34,148 nucleotides of DNA from Prolixibacteraceae bacterium (lineage in GTDB: Bacteria; Bacteroidota; Bacteroidia; Bacteroidales; Prolixibacteraceae): contig JAFGGY010000112.1 in assembly GCA_016930365.1 (NCBI GenBank), positions 1 through 34,148 on the forward strand. Reading direction: 5' to 3'. Position 1 is the stretch's first letter; each line of letters opens with the position of its first letter. A program made the position numbers and the translations under genes. A model generated the notes under the pieces. That model ran no database searches, was not told the DNA's origin, and saw nothing but the letters and a program-made list of their open reading frames with translations. Positions 26,798 to 34,148 of the stretch are shown one piece after another.

Positions 26798-27922
26798 ATG
26801 AGCAAAAACAACAACAACGAAGCTTCGAATAAGTCCCCTTTAGGAGATTTAGGGGTGATTGGTGGCAAAATGAAAGCCGCTTATTTACCCGGAAACAGTA
26901 CCGTGGAATTTAGGGAAGTAGACATCCCTGAGCCGAGCCCCGGGCAAGTATTAATAAAAACAAAATCATCTACTATTTGTGGTAGCGATATACGTGCTAT
27001 TTATCGCGAGCACCTTGGTAAAGGGCCCGAGGCGTATCAAAATAAAATTGCGGGACACGAGCCTTGCGGGCAAATTGTTAAGTGTGGCCCCGATATGAAG
27101 CGCTTCAAAGAAGGCGACAGGGTTGTTATATACCACATATCGGGCTGTGGCGTTTGCAACGATTGCCGCCGTGGGTATATGATTTCATGCTCAAGCCCGC
27201 ACCGTGCAGCTTATGGGTGGCAACGCGACGGGGGAATGGCACCTTACATACTGGCCGATGAGAAAGATTGTGTTTACCTGCCCGAGCCACTGACCTATAC
27301 CGATGGGGCACAGGTGGCATGTGGGTTTGGTACGGTTTACGAAGGTCTTGAAAAAATCAGCGTTTCAGGCAATGATGCTGTATTGGTAGTTGGTTTAGGT
27401 CCTGTCGGACTGGCCGCGTTGATGCTTGCAAAAGCAATGGGGGCGAACCACCTTGTGGGGGTCGATACGGTTCAGGAACGCTGCGATATAGCAAAAGAAC
27501 TTGGTCTTGCCGATGATGTTTTTGTGGCCGGTCCTGATACGCTTGAAAAAGTCAGGGCTACTACATACAAGGGCAAAGGGTTTGAAAAAACAGTTGATTG
27601 CTCGGGCAATACCCATGGGCGACAGTTGGCCATCAGGGCTACACGCCAGTGGGGCAAAATGGTAATGATTGGCGAAGGTGGTACCGTTGAATTTAACCCC
27701 AGCCCCGATATTATTCACGATCAGATTACCGTTTATGGTTCGTGGGTAACAAATATCTGGCGAATGGAAGAACTGGTTGAACGCCTGGTACGTTGGGGAA
27801 TACACCCCGAAGAGCTTGTTACGCATCGTTTTACACTCGATAAAGCAGACGAAGCCTATCGGCTTATGGATGCCGGCAAATGCGGAAAAGTAGCCGTGGT
27901 TTTTGATGAAGAAGTGAAGTAA
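26798..27922 (+). CDS. Zinc-dependent alcohol/polyol dehydrogenase (second MDR)
   Basis: Cytoplasmic medium-chain dehydrogenase, 374 residues from the first ATG. Catalytic zinc residues are C61 ('TICGSDIR') and H87-E88 ('AGHEPCG'). The structural zinc cysteines are C117, C120, C123 and C131 ('CGVCNDC'). The nucleotide motif is 'GLGPVG' (199-204), with D223 ('VGVDTVQE') favouring NAD. It is only distantly similar to the first dehydrogenase. Residues 1-24 are odd: low-complexity 'SKNNNNEAS' followed by '[10 protein letters not shown]', encoded by a palindromic C/G tract resembling intergenic repeats. Met25 ('MKAAYLPG', base 26870), preceded by GGTGG, gives a family-like N-terminus and is a strong alternative start. 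It could oxidise an arabinitol, xylitol or other polyol. A bidirectional terminator lies about 110 bases downstream. Confidence 0.83.
   Translation: MSKNNNNEASNKSPLGDLGVIGGKMKAAYLPGNSTVEFREVDIPEPSPGQVLIKTKSSTICGSDIRAIYREHLGKGPEAYQNKIAGHEPCGQIVKCGPDMKRFKEGDRVVIYHISGCGVCNDCRRGYMISCSSPHRAAYGWQRDGGMAPYILADEKDCVYLPEPLTYTDGAQVACGFGTVYEGLEKISVSGNDAVLVVGLGPVGLAALMLAKAMGANHLVGVDTVQERCDIAKELGLADDVFVAGPDTLEKVRATTYKGKGFEKTVDCSGNTHGRQLAIRATRQWGKMVMIGEGGTVEFNPSPDIIHDQITVYGSWVTNIWRMEELVERLVRWGIHPEELVTHRFTLDKADEAYRLMDAGKCGKVAVVFDEEVK
26831..26856 (+). repeat. Repeat-like C/G tract inside the 5' coding region of the second dehydrogenase
   Basis: This tract encodes KSPLGDLGV and has CCCCT/AGGGG ends (26835-26839 and 26851-26855), like the intergenic palindromes just upstream. 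It looks like a repeat overprinted on the N-terminus, or 5' untranslated sequence if Met25 is the real start. Confidence 0.5.
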
Positions 27923-28031
27923 TTTGGATATGTAGAATTTCATGTTATTAAAACTTTTTTCTTCAATGGCTTAATATAGAGCTCACATATCCAATTGGAT
28001 GTCAGTTTTATATATGCTTATTTCAGTAAAG

Positions 28032-28080
28032 AAAAATGGCAGGTTTGATTCTTTTTTAGAATCATTACCTGCCATTTTTT
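28032..28080. terminator. Bidirectional intrinsic terminator between convergent genes
   Basis: A long hairpin pairs AAAAATGGCAGGT and TGATTCT with the matching right arm, about 20 pairs with one small internal loop and a T5 loop. An A-run precedes and a T-run follows it, so it can stop transcription from both sides. It lies between the + strand dehydrogenase and the - strand beta-helix gene. The rest of the 203-base gap is AT-rich, with only a weak TTGGATATG inverted repeat (27924-27932, 27986-27994). Confidence 0.88.
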
Positions 28081-28125
28081 TAGCATAGCTTTAAAAAAAC
28101 TATCTAACGATCTATCGTTATTATA

Positions 28126-29940
28126 TTATGGAGCTACAGCTCCAATAAATGGTTTTGTATTTTCGTCAATACCCATCAATGCCGATACTTTTGCAGGTAT
28201 TGATGCCGGAGTGCCAATTGTTGCATATTCCGGGCTTAAATGAAAATCTTTGTTATCAATATCGACAAATAAAGACGATTCTATATTTTCAAGATATTCT
28301 GAATTGACCAGGAATTCACTATGTATATTGGTTAACTCTTCAGGCGAAAATATGTCAATACGACATCTTTCATTCTGATAAGGGCTCCATTGAATAATTG
28401 CAGCTTTTTCGGCTTCATCGTTTGTGTTACGAATAAATACATCGTTGTCAAATGTCTTTAAATGTGGAACGGTAAGTCTTTCGCATAAATAGGCTGCTTG
28501 TTCTGCATTAAGCATCGATGAATTTGATTCTTCGGTGAAATACATGAGATTATTTACAAACATATGGCCAAAACGCTTTTCTACATCAGGTCCTAAGGTT
28601 ACGTGCCATCCAAAAACACCAAGTTGGTCGCCACGGCTGTCACGTCGGAAACTTACCTTGCTGTCAATAAATGTATTGTTAAAAACATGTACATCACACG
28701 AGTTTAAAACAAGCATGGCATTTTCGCAGTTTTCAAAAACATTTCCGGCTACGGTTGCGCCATTCGATATTTCGAAGAAGAATCCATTTTGACTAACATT
28801 TTCAACATGGTTGTTAATGAAAGCACCATCGTTGTTGCCTACATCCCACCAAACACCGTTGGAATTTGGTTGATTAGTTACAAGGTTATGACGAACAATG
28901 GCGTTATGGCTTTGATTGAATATTTTAACCGATGAAGGGTAATAACCTGTCCATTTTTCAATGTTGTTGTTTTCAAAAATATTATTTTCAAGAATAACGT
29001 CTTTCGAAGCAACAATATAAATACCTTCAGTGTTGGTGTTGAATACATTACAGTTGCGTAATATCAGGCTGTCGCTAATAGCAAACATACCAATTTTGAA
29101 ACAATTTGAGAAAGTACAATTTTCGAAAACAGTTCCGACTACATCTCTGCCGTGTTGGTCAATGGCCAGCCCCGCACCACCAATATGTACCATCGTATCG
29201 GCATATTGCGTAAATGTGATGCCCCGGATTACTGGTCCTCTTTTGTCGGGTTCTTTGCCATTAACACTTGACAAAGGACGATAAAGAGCTTTTCGGAAAG
29301 CGGTAATCTCAATAACTTTGCTTTTAGGATTTGTGCCAATATATATTTGCTTATTCTCATAATCAACATAAAACGTTGAATCGTTTACCTCGTCGGTATT
29401 TCCGGCCGATTGTAGAAACTGGCCATCAATAAAAACAGCATCGTTATTGAAACGGTGCATAGGTGTGAATCGTTCGTTTCCTCTGCGGTTCCACCAGCTT
29501 TCGGGGCCGTCGGGAAACAATTTTTCCCAATTGGTAACCCATAGGCTATCGTTAACCTGTTGCCATCTGTCTGCTACCAGTGTTCCGTTTAGTACAGGTT
29601 TTTCGTTGCCATAAGCCTGAATGGTAATGCCCTGGTTGAATTCCAAATCGCCCGAACGATAGGTTCCACCACGCAGAACAATGGCATCGCCGCTTGTTAC
29701 TTTTGCAAAGGCACTCTCGATTGTAGTTGGTTTATCGAGCGTTAAACCATCTGATTTTTCATTTCCCTCGGGTGAAACATAGTAAATTTTACCACTTACG
29801 TCGGGCAAATCGTATGTTTGGTTTACAGGACCATATTTTACTTCTTCAACCTGCTTTTCGGTAGCCGGATTGCATGAAGCAAATACACTCAAAAGGATAC
29901 CCATCCCCAAAAAATAACGAACTGAAGTAATAACTCTCAT
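28126..29940 (-). CDS. Right-handed beta-helix lipoprotein of unknown substrate
   Basis: The track starts at a GTG (29979), but ATG 29940 gives a proper lipoprotein signal: 'GILLSVFASC', lipidated at C23, 604 residues in all. After it comes the 'YYVSPEGNEKSDGLT' entry common to parallel beta-helix carbohydrate-active proteins, then 'AIVLRGGTYRSGDL'. The middle (about 250-430) has many Asn-rich rungs such as 'ILENNIFENNN', 'AFINNHVENVS' and 'VAGNVFENC'. These are PbH1-type repeats. Such folds include polysaccharide lyases, pectinases and some glycosidases. No catalytic motif stands out, so no reaction is claimed. It faces the CAZyme operon across a shared terminator and may be a separately controlled surface enzyme for a related glycan. 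Confidence 0.78.
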   Translation of the reverse strand: MRVITSVRYFLGMGILLSVFASCNPATEKQVEEVKYGPVNQTYDLPDVSGKIYYVSPEGNEKSDGLTLDKPTTIESAFAKVTSGDAIVLRGGTYRSGDLEFNQGITIQAYGNEKPVLNGTLVADRWQQVNDSLWVTNWEKLFPDGPESWWNRRGNERFTPMHRFNNDAVFIDGQFLQSAGNTDEVNDSTFYVDYENKQIYIGTNPKSKVIEITAFRKALYRPLSSVNGKEPDKRGPVIRGITFTQYADTMVHIGGAGLAIDQHGRDVVGTVFENCTFSNCFKIGMFAISDSLILRNCNVFNTNTEGIYIVASKDVILENNIFENNNIEKWTGYYPSSVKIFNQSHNAIVRHNLVTNQPNSNGVWWDVGNNDGAFINNHVENVSQNGFFFEISNGATVAGNVFENCENAMLVLNSCDVHVFNNTFIDSKVSFRRDSRGDQLGVFGWHVTLGPDVEKRFGHMFVNNLMYFTEESNSSMLNAEQAAYLCERLTVPHLKTFDNDVFIRNTNDEAEKAAIIQWSPYQNERCRIDIFSPEELTNIHSEFLVNSEYLENIESSLFVDIDNKDFHLSPEYATIGTPASIPAKVSALMGIDENTKPFIGAVAP

Positions 29941-30121
29941 TTGTTTAAATGTTAGATTTATAAATAATTTTTTTCCCACGATAAAAATATGTATAAACTG
30001 GTAAAATAAAAATAGCTTTGAAGAATAAACAGAAAAAATACCCCTTTATTAAATAAAAAATCCACTTTGTGTACATATAAATTCTGTAACATGTCTTTCA
30101 AAAACAAATTACACTCGAATT

Positions 30122-30697
30122 TTACCGGTAAAAATTCATTTCGTTGATGTACTGATTTACTTCGGGCGACAAAAAATAGCGCACGTCTTTTCCTTTGGCA
30201 AAGGCTTTTCGGATAAAGGTGGAAGATATCTCGATAAGCGGGGCATCGATAAATTCGAAGTTTTTGCCAAAATCGATTTGTGTGTGGTCGAATCCGGGGC
30301 GTGGATACACCAAAAACTTATAATCGGCGGCCAGTATTTCCCAGTTTTTCCATTTTTTAAAAGTGACGTAATTGTCGGCACCCATAATCAGGTAGAAATC
30401 GCGCTTAGGGTATTTCTCTTTTAAATATACCAGGGTGTCGATGGTGTAGTTGGGTTGCGGTAATTTGAATTCGATGTCGGAAGCCACAAAGCGGTGGTCG
30501 TTGCCAATGGCGCGGTTAACCAGTTCCAGGCGCTGGTAATTGTCGAGCAGGTTCGAACGTTTCTTTAGCGGGTTTTGTGGCGTTACAATAAACCATATTT
30601 GTTGTAAGGGACCAAATTCAACCATGTAGTTTGCAATGGCCGTATGGCCAATGTGTATCGGGTTGAATGAGCCGAAAAACAAGCCGGTTTTGTACAT
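30122..30697 (-). CDS. nadD: Nicotinate-nucleotide adenylyltransferase
   Basis: Cytoplasmic NAD biosynthesis enzyme joining nicotinate mononucleotide and ATP to give deamido-NAD. At 191 residues it has the usual length. It shows the nucleotidyltransferase signatures 'GSFNPIHIGH' (9-18, HxGH) and 'ISSTFIR' (157-163, ISSTxxR), as well as 'YLIMGADNY'. The ATG start is five bases after the gmk stop, so the two are co-transcribed; yicC-gmk-nadD is an arrangement I recognise from Bacteroidota. The stop codon lies inside an imperfect palindrome (30117-30137). About 180 bases of AT-rich sequence separate it from the beta-helix gene; no clear terminator or promoter was seen there. Confidence 0.95.
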   Translation of the reverse strand: MYKTGLFFGSFNPIHIGHTAIANYMVEFGPLQQIWFIVTPQNPLKKRSNLLDNYQRLELVNRAIGNDHRFVASDIEFKLPQPNYTIDTLVYLKEKYPKRDFYLIMGADNYVTFKKWKNWEILAADYKFLVYPRPGFDHTQIDFGKNFEFIDAPLIEISSTFIRKAFAKGKDVRYFLSPEVNQYINEMNFYR

Positions 30698-30702
30698 TTG
30701 TA

Positions 30703-31269
30703 TTATTTTTTTAGAAATTCCTCCAATGTTTTTTCTGCCTCGGCAAAAGCATCTTCCAGTTTGTCGTTTACAATAATTTTATCGAAGCGAGGGGCGAAAG
30801 TGAGTTCGTATTTTGCTTTTTCAACCCTGGTTTTGATAACCTCGTTGTTGTCGGTCGAACGGGCTTTTAGCCTTTTTTCGAGTGTTTCAACCGATGGGGG
30901 CTGAATAAATATCGAAAGGGCATCGTCGCCATAGTATTCTTTTATATTGCAACCACCTACTACATCTACATCAAATACAACGTTTTTACCCTTGTTGCGT
31001 ATTCTTTCGACTTCCGATTTGAGGGTGCCATAAAATTTGTCGGGATAAACTTCTTCCCACTCCAAAAATTCTTCGTTCTCAATTTTGCGTTTAAAATCGT
31101 TTAGCGGGATGAAATAGTAGTCTTTTCCATCGGTTTCGTTTACGCGTGGCTGGCGGCTGGTAGCCGATATTGAAAATTCGAGGTTGTAGTTTTTCGATAA
31201 AAGATATTTTACAATGGTGGTTTTTCCTGCACCCGACGGTGCCGAAAATATGATGAGTTTTCCCTTCAT
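30703..31269 (-). CDS. gmk: Guanylate kinase
   Basis: Cytoplasmic enzyme phosphorylating GMP to GDP with ATP. At 188 residues it is typical in size. The P-loop is 'SAPSGAGKTT' (9-18). The GMP-binding region has 'SATSRQPRVNETDGKDYYF' (about 36-54) and 'EFLEWEEVYPDKFYGTL'. The lid and 'VVFDVDVVGG' regions are also conserved. The start codon follows the yicC stop by two bases, indicating translational coupling. The neighbour nadD is five bases downstream. The identification is secure. Confidence 0.96.
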   Translation of the reverse strand: MKGKLIIFSAPSGAGKTTIVKYLLSKNYNLEFSISATSRQPRVNETDGKDYYFIPLNDFKRKIENEEFLEWEEVYPDKFYGTLKSEVERIRNKGKNVVFDVDVVGGCNIKEYYGDDALSIFIQPPSVETLEKRLKARSTDNNEVIKTRVEKAKYELTFAPRFDKIIVNDKLEDAFAEAEKTLEEFLKK

Positions 31270-31271
31270 TC

Positions 31272-32144
31272 TTATAAAATATTCAATGTTTGTTCTTTAA
31301 TTCGTTCCAGGGCGTCTTTCATGCCAATAACCAGTTTCTGAATTTCGGCATGGTTGGCTTTTGAGCCCATGGTGTTTATTTCGCGGCCAATTTCCTGCGA
31401 TATAAAAGCCAGTTTTTTGCCCGGGGCTTCGTCGTTAAGCGTTTCTAAAAAGTAGGTGCAATGGTTGTCAAGACGTACTTTTTCTTCGTTAATGTCGAGC
31501 TTTTCTAAGTAGAAAATCAGTTCTTGCTCAAAGCGGTTTTCGTCGCTCTGAATGTTGCTTTTGAGTTCTTTTAACGCATCGGTTAAGCGGGTTTTTACTC
31601 TTTCAATTCGCTCGCTTTCGTAGGGCTCAACTTCCGATTTGAGTTGTTGAATGGTGTTAATTTGTTCTGCAATATCGGTGTGCAAAGCCTCGCCTTCCTG
31701 CTGTCTGAACTGGTCGAGTTTGTCAATAGCTTCGTTAATGCAGCTTAGAATTACGGCCCATTCTTTCTCGTCGAGTTGTTCGTGCTCGGTTTTTACGGCA
31801 TCGGGCAGGCGCATAATGGTGTGTATGGCGCGCTCGCTAATTTCGAGCTCCAGGTCGTTGCAAACCGACACAAGCTGTTTAAAGTAATTTTTAACCACCG
31901 GGGCATTTATTACCGAGTTGGTTTCGTCGCCCAGTTGGTCAAAATAGAGGATAAAATCGATTTTGCCGCGGAATAACTTTTCGGCAATTATCTTCCTTAT
32001 TTCAAGGTCTTTCGATTTGTAAATGTTGGGCAAACGTGTGTTGATGTCGAGTTGCTTGCTGTTGAGCGATTTAATTTCAATTGTTACTTTTTTACTGGGA
32101 AGTTCGCATTCTGCTTTCCCATAGCCGGTCATCGATTTTATCAT
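31272..32144 (-). CDS. yicC: YicC family endoribonuclease
   Basis: 290-residue member of the YicC/YloC family, which E. coli work links to RNA cleavage and stress survival. The N-terminus 'MIKSMTGYGKAE' is the family hallmark. The C-terminal DUF1732-type end contains 'GKKLAFISQEIGREINTMGSKAN' residues, with conserved Glu and His ('NHAEIQKLV') near the end. The middle is a long helical, probably coiled region rich in Glu and Lys (about 140-220). It overlaps nothing and precedes gmk by two bases, the usual pairing in many bacteria. A 79-base AT-rich gap separates it from the AmrB gene upstream, where a promoter could lie, though none is recognisable. Confidence 0.93.
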   Translation of the reverse strand: MIKSMTGYGKAECELPSKKVTIEIKSLNSKQLDINTRLPNIYKSKDLEIRKIIAEKLFRGKIDFILYFDQLGDETNSVINAPVVKNYFKQLVSVCNDLELEISERAIHTIMRLPDAVKTEHEQLDEKEWAVILSCINEAIDKLDQFRQQEGEALHTDIAEQINTIQQLKSEVEPYESERIERVKTRLTDALKELKSNIQSDENRFEQELIFYLEKLDINEEKVRLDNHCTYFLETLNDEAPGKKLAFISQEIGREINTMGSKANHAEIQKLVIGMKDALERIKEQTLNIL

Positions 32145-32223
32145 AAATGCAAAATTTTTGGCTAATTTAATGCATTCAAGTCAAAAAATAGTGTTCAATT
32201 TAAAATAAGCATGTTTTTGTCGA

Positions 32224-33078
32224 TTAAAAAGCAGTTTCGTGTGCATCGAAACAAAGCATCGAAATGTAATCAACGACCTGGGTCGATGAGTGTATTTCGC
32301 CCGAATGCCCCCTGCTGAGTACTTTCATTTGTGGGTTTTTGTACTCGGCTTTTGCATAGGCTGTTAATGCCATTATGCAGCCAAATCCACAAGCTGTAAC
32401 CGAATGTCGTTTAACCTGGTTGAAAATTTGTTCGGTGTTGAGTTCCAGTATCTCGTTTACCACCATTTGGTCTTTTTCGAAGCCGGTTAGAGGGTGTTCG
32501 TAATGCGAAAAGTCGCTCGAAGCTAAAATGAAAATATTTCGGTTTGTTCTTTGGCGTGCCTGTGCAATACGTTTAGCCAATTCAACTGCATTGTCGGGGG
32601 TTTGCCGGTTAAGGGTTATCATAACAATTTTGAAGGGAGAGGGTATAAAGTGTTGCAGGAAAGGAAGTTGTACCTCGCCTGAGTGTTCGCTTTGGTGTGC
32701 CAGCTCGTTCACCTCGATATTCAGTGCTTCGATAAATTCTTTATCGCTTTCGATTTGGCCAAGCGGTGTTTCCCAAAAGTCAACGCCACTAACATTAAAA
32801 TTGCCACTGCCAATTCCGGTATGGTTCGGATTGATAACTACAAAAGTTTCAACTAGGGTGTGGTGGTTTCGGAGAATATTAAAAATTGGTGCAGCATGAT
32901 GCCCCGAGTAAACATAGCCTGCATGTGGTGTTACAGCTCCAATGAGATGGTTTAAAGGAGGCATGCTCTGAGTGTGCGTTGTGTCGATGTCCATGCTATC
33001 GAACATCGAAGCAATTTCGGTAGCGGTTCGCGGATAAAATTTTCCGGCAAAAGCTGCGTGTCGTATGCTCGTTTCCAT
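32224..33078 (-). CDS. amrB: AmmeMemoRadiSam system protein B (MEMO family)
   Basis: MEMO-like protein, 284 residues. The track starts at 33126, inside the preceding gene; ATG 33078 ('METSIRHAAFAGKFYP') begins at the normal family N-terminus and follows the amrS stop as TGAAATG. Metal-site residues of human MEMO1 have counterparts here: H52 ('PHAGYVYSGH'), H86 ('NPNHTG'), D189 and H192 ('ASSDFSHYE') and a Cys in 'ACGFGC' (C230 or C234). 'QSEHSGEVQLPFL' is also conserved. The fold resembles extradiol dioxygenases; the bacterial role is not established, but it always travels with a radical SAM partner. The AmrA (AMMECR1) member is not next to it. Confidence 0.92.
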   Translation of the reverse strand: METSIRHAAFAGKFYPRTATEIASMFDSMDIDTTHTQSMPPLNHLIGAVTPHAGYVYSGHHAAPIFNILRNHHTLVETFVVINPNHTGIGSGNFNVSGVDFWETPLGQIESDKEFIEALNIEVNELAHQSEHSGEVQLPFLQHFIPSPFKIVMITLNRQTPDNAVELAKRIAQARQRTNRNIFILASSDFSHYEHPLTGFEKDQMVVNEILELNTEQIFNQVKRHSVTACGFGCIMALTAYAKAEYKNPQMKVLSRGHSGEIHSSTQVVDYISMLCFDAHETAF

Positions 33079-33079
33079 T

Positions 33080-34090
33080 TCAGTAGTGTTTAAAAATTTT
33101 CGTTCCACAATTTTTGCATAGCCCATCGGTGGTTAAGCCTTTGGTCGAAATGTGATAATAGGTTCGTTCAACAACTGTTTTGCCACACTTAGGACAAAGC
33201 GTGTTGCTGTGTATTTCGGTGGCAATATTACCAAGATAAACAAAATTTAGATACGAACGGGCAATATCGTACAAATCGAACAGCAATTCGGGTGGTGTAG
33301 GGTATTGGGTCGATTCGTAGCGCGGGAAATACCGACTTAAATGGAGGGGAGTGTCCTTGCCGGTTTCGTTGGCAATCCATTTGCACATATCCTCAAAGGT
33401 TTCTTCGTCGCTGTTGCCCATTGGGATAACCAGGTTGGTGAGTTCGAGATGATTTCCCGATTTGGCTATTCGCTTAATGGTTTCCAATACGGGTTTTAGC
33501 GTTGCTTTCGAATATTTTCGGTAAAATTCGTTGGTGAACCCCTTCAGGTCGATGTTGAAAGCATCGATGTATTCGAGCAGCATGTGTAGGGGGTCGGGGT
33601 TGATGTAACCGTTGCTGACCATTACTGTTTTTTTACCACTCATTTTTACCAGTCGGGCGGTTTCGAGCATATACTCGTAGTTAACGGTAGGCTCGTTATA
33701 GGTGAAAGCCAGGCCAATACTTTGTGTGTTTGTATCAACCAGTTCACTCATTTGTTCGGGTTGAATGTTTTTTGTAGGAATAGCCGGTTTGCGGTTGTTA
33801 ACCTGCGATAAGCTGTGGTTCTGGCAAAAGTTGCAATGCAAATTGCAGCCGCTTGTGCCTATCGAGGTAATCTGGCTGCCGGGATAAAAATGGTAGAGTG
33901 GTTTTTTTTCAATTGGGTCGGTTTCCATGGCTGCAATTCGGGCATATACTTCCGACGATAGTATGCCGTTGCGGTTCCGCCTGGCATGGCAATCGCCAAA
34001 TTTCCCTTCTTCAATAATGCAGTTCCGGGGACAAAGCAAACATTGAACCTGGTGTTTGTCAAGTTTGCTGTAAAAAGATGCTTCGTACAT
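33080..34090 (-). CDS. amrS: AmmeMemoRadiSam system radical SAM enzyme
   Basis: Radical SAM protein, 336 residues from ATG 34090; the track's TTG at 34117 adds nine unlikely residues. The iron-sulfur motif CxxxCxxC is C82, C86, C89 ('GCNLHCNFC'). Before it is a cysteine-rich segment, C17, C20, C24 and C34 ('CLLCPRNC', 'FGDCHARRN'), typical of this subgroup and of pyruvate-formate-lyase-activase relatives. The C-terminus carries two CxxC pairs ('CPKCGK', 'CKNCGT') that may bind another metal. 'IEKKPLYHFYPGS' is the conserved family stretch. It is directly coupled to amrB by a one-base gap. Its reaction is unknown. Only 58 bases remain upstream in the window, too few to define a promoter. Confidence 0.93.
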   Translation of the reverse strand: MYEASFYSKLDKHQVQCLLCPRNCIIEEGKFGDCHARRNRNGILSSEVYARIAAMETDPIEKKPLYHFYPGSQITSIGTSGCNLHCNFCQNHSLSQVNNRKPAIPTKNIQPEQMSELVDTNTQSIGLAFTYNEPTVNYEYMLETARLVKMSGKKTVMVSNGYINPDPLHMLLEYIDAFNIDLKGFTNEFYRKYSKATLKPVLETIKRIAKSGNHLELTNLVIPMGNSDEETFEDMCKWIANETGKDTPLHLSRYFPRYESTQYPTPPELLFDLYDIARSYLNFVYLGNIATEIHSNTLCPKCGKTVVERTYYHISTKGLTTDGLCKNCGTKIFKHY

Positions 34091-34148
34091 AGTAAGGTTT
34101 GTTATTGGTGAATACAATTTAGGGTTCTGATTTTATTTATCCAAAAAA

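Noticed and set aside
27395-27943. 182-codon open frame on the - strand over the second dehydrogenase
   Set aside because: It is antisense to conserved MDR sequence, and its translation resembles no family; a frame shadow.
29941-29979. GTG start adding 13 residues to the beta-helix lipoprotein
   Set aside because: The extension would bury the lipoprotein signal behind a long N-region; ATG 29940 gives a standard signal.
33079-33126. Upstream start for AmrB giving a 300-residue protein
   Set aside because: It overlaps the amrS coding region by 47 bases; the ATG at 33078 begins at the family's normal N-terminus and directly follows the amrS stop.

Overview
The window looks like a Bacteroidota chromosome, probably class Bacteroidia and perhaps Marinilabiliales. 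The evidence is two C-terminal type IX secretion (T9SS) sorting domains with 'IYPNP' signatures, several lipoproteins with Bacteroidota-style signal peptides, AT-rich leaders without clear Shine-Dalgarno sites, GC-rich intergenic palindromes of a kind common in this phylum, and the gene order yicC-gmk-nadD. No rRNA, tRNA, CRISPR, transposase or phage gene was seen. No stretch longer than 300 bases lacks a gene.

Bases 1-24308 hold eleven genes on the + strand with gaps of roughly 10-45 bases, probably one operon of plant cell-wall enzymes. In order: GH5 (cut by the window edge), GH127, GH43-CBM6, LamG-GH43, a CE1-type esterase, a DUF1593 nucleoside-hydrolase-like lipoprotein, NPCBM-GH27, GH2, a second GH27 carrying a permuted NPCBM, GH95 and GH31. 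The GH5 enzyme and the esterase share a homologous tail of about 520 residues (three SWM-like repeats, CBM6, T9SS signal) and should act outside the cell. The others carry type I or lipoprotein signals and probably work in the periplasm or on the outer membrane. No SusC/SusD pair, transporter or regulator is in view; they may lie upstream.

Bases 24323-27922 continue on the same strand with a zinc polyol-type dehydrogenase, an aldo/keto reductase and a second zinc dehydrogenase. This trio resembles the reductase-dehydrogenase pentose route of fungi and may process xylose or arabinose released by the enzymes upstream. The two gaps here are filled with repeats. One contains a 59-base element that can fold into a three-way junction with no unpaired bases at the junction, flanked by 9-base direct repeats. 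Repeat-type sequence also appears to have supplied N-terminal codons to two of these genes. A strong bidirectional terminator closes the block.

Bases 28126-34090 are on the - strand. First comes an isolated beta-helix lipoprotein of unknown substrate. Then follow nadD, gmk and yicC (housekeeping), and two members of the AmmeMemoRadiSam system (AmrB and AmrS). The AmrA partner is not in the window.

The most interesting signals are the three-way-junction element, the circularly permuted NPCBM nested inside a GH27, the residue changes that predict unusual specificities (beta-L-arabinopyranosidase, alpha-L-galactosidase), and the linkage of a hemicellulose operon to a possible oxidoreductive pentose pathway. 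All functional calls are from reading the sequence; no database search was run.
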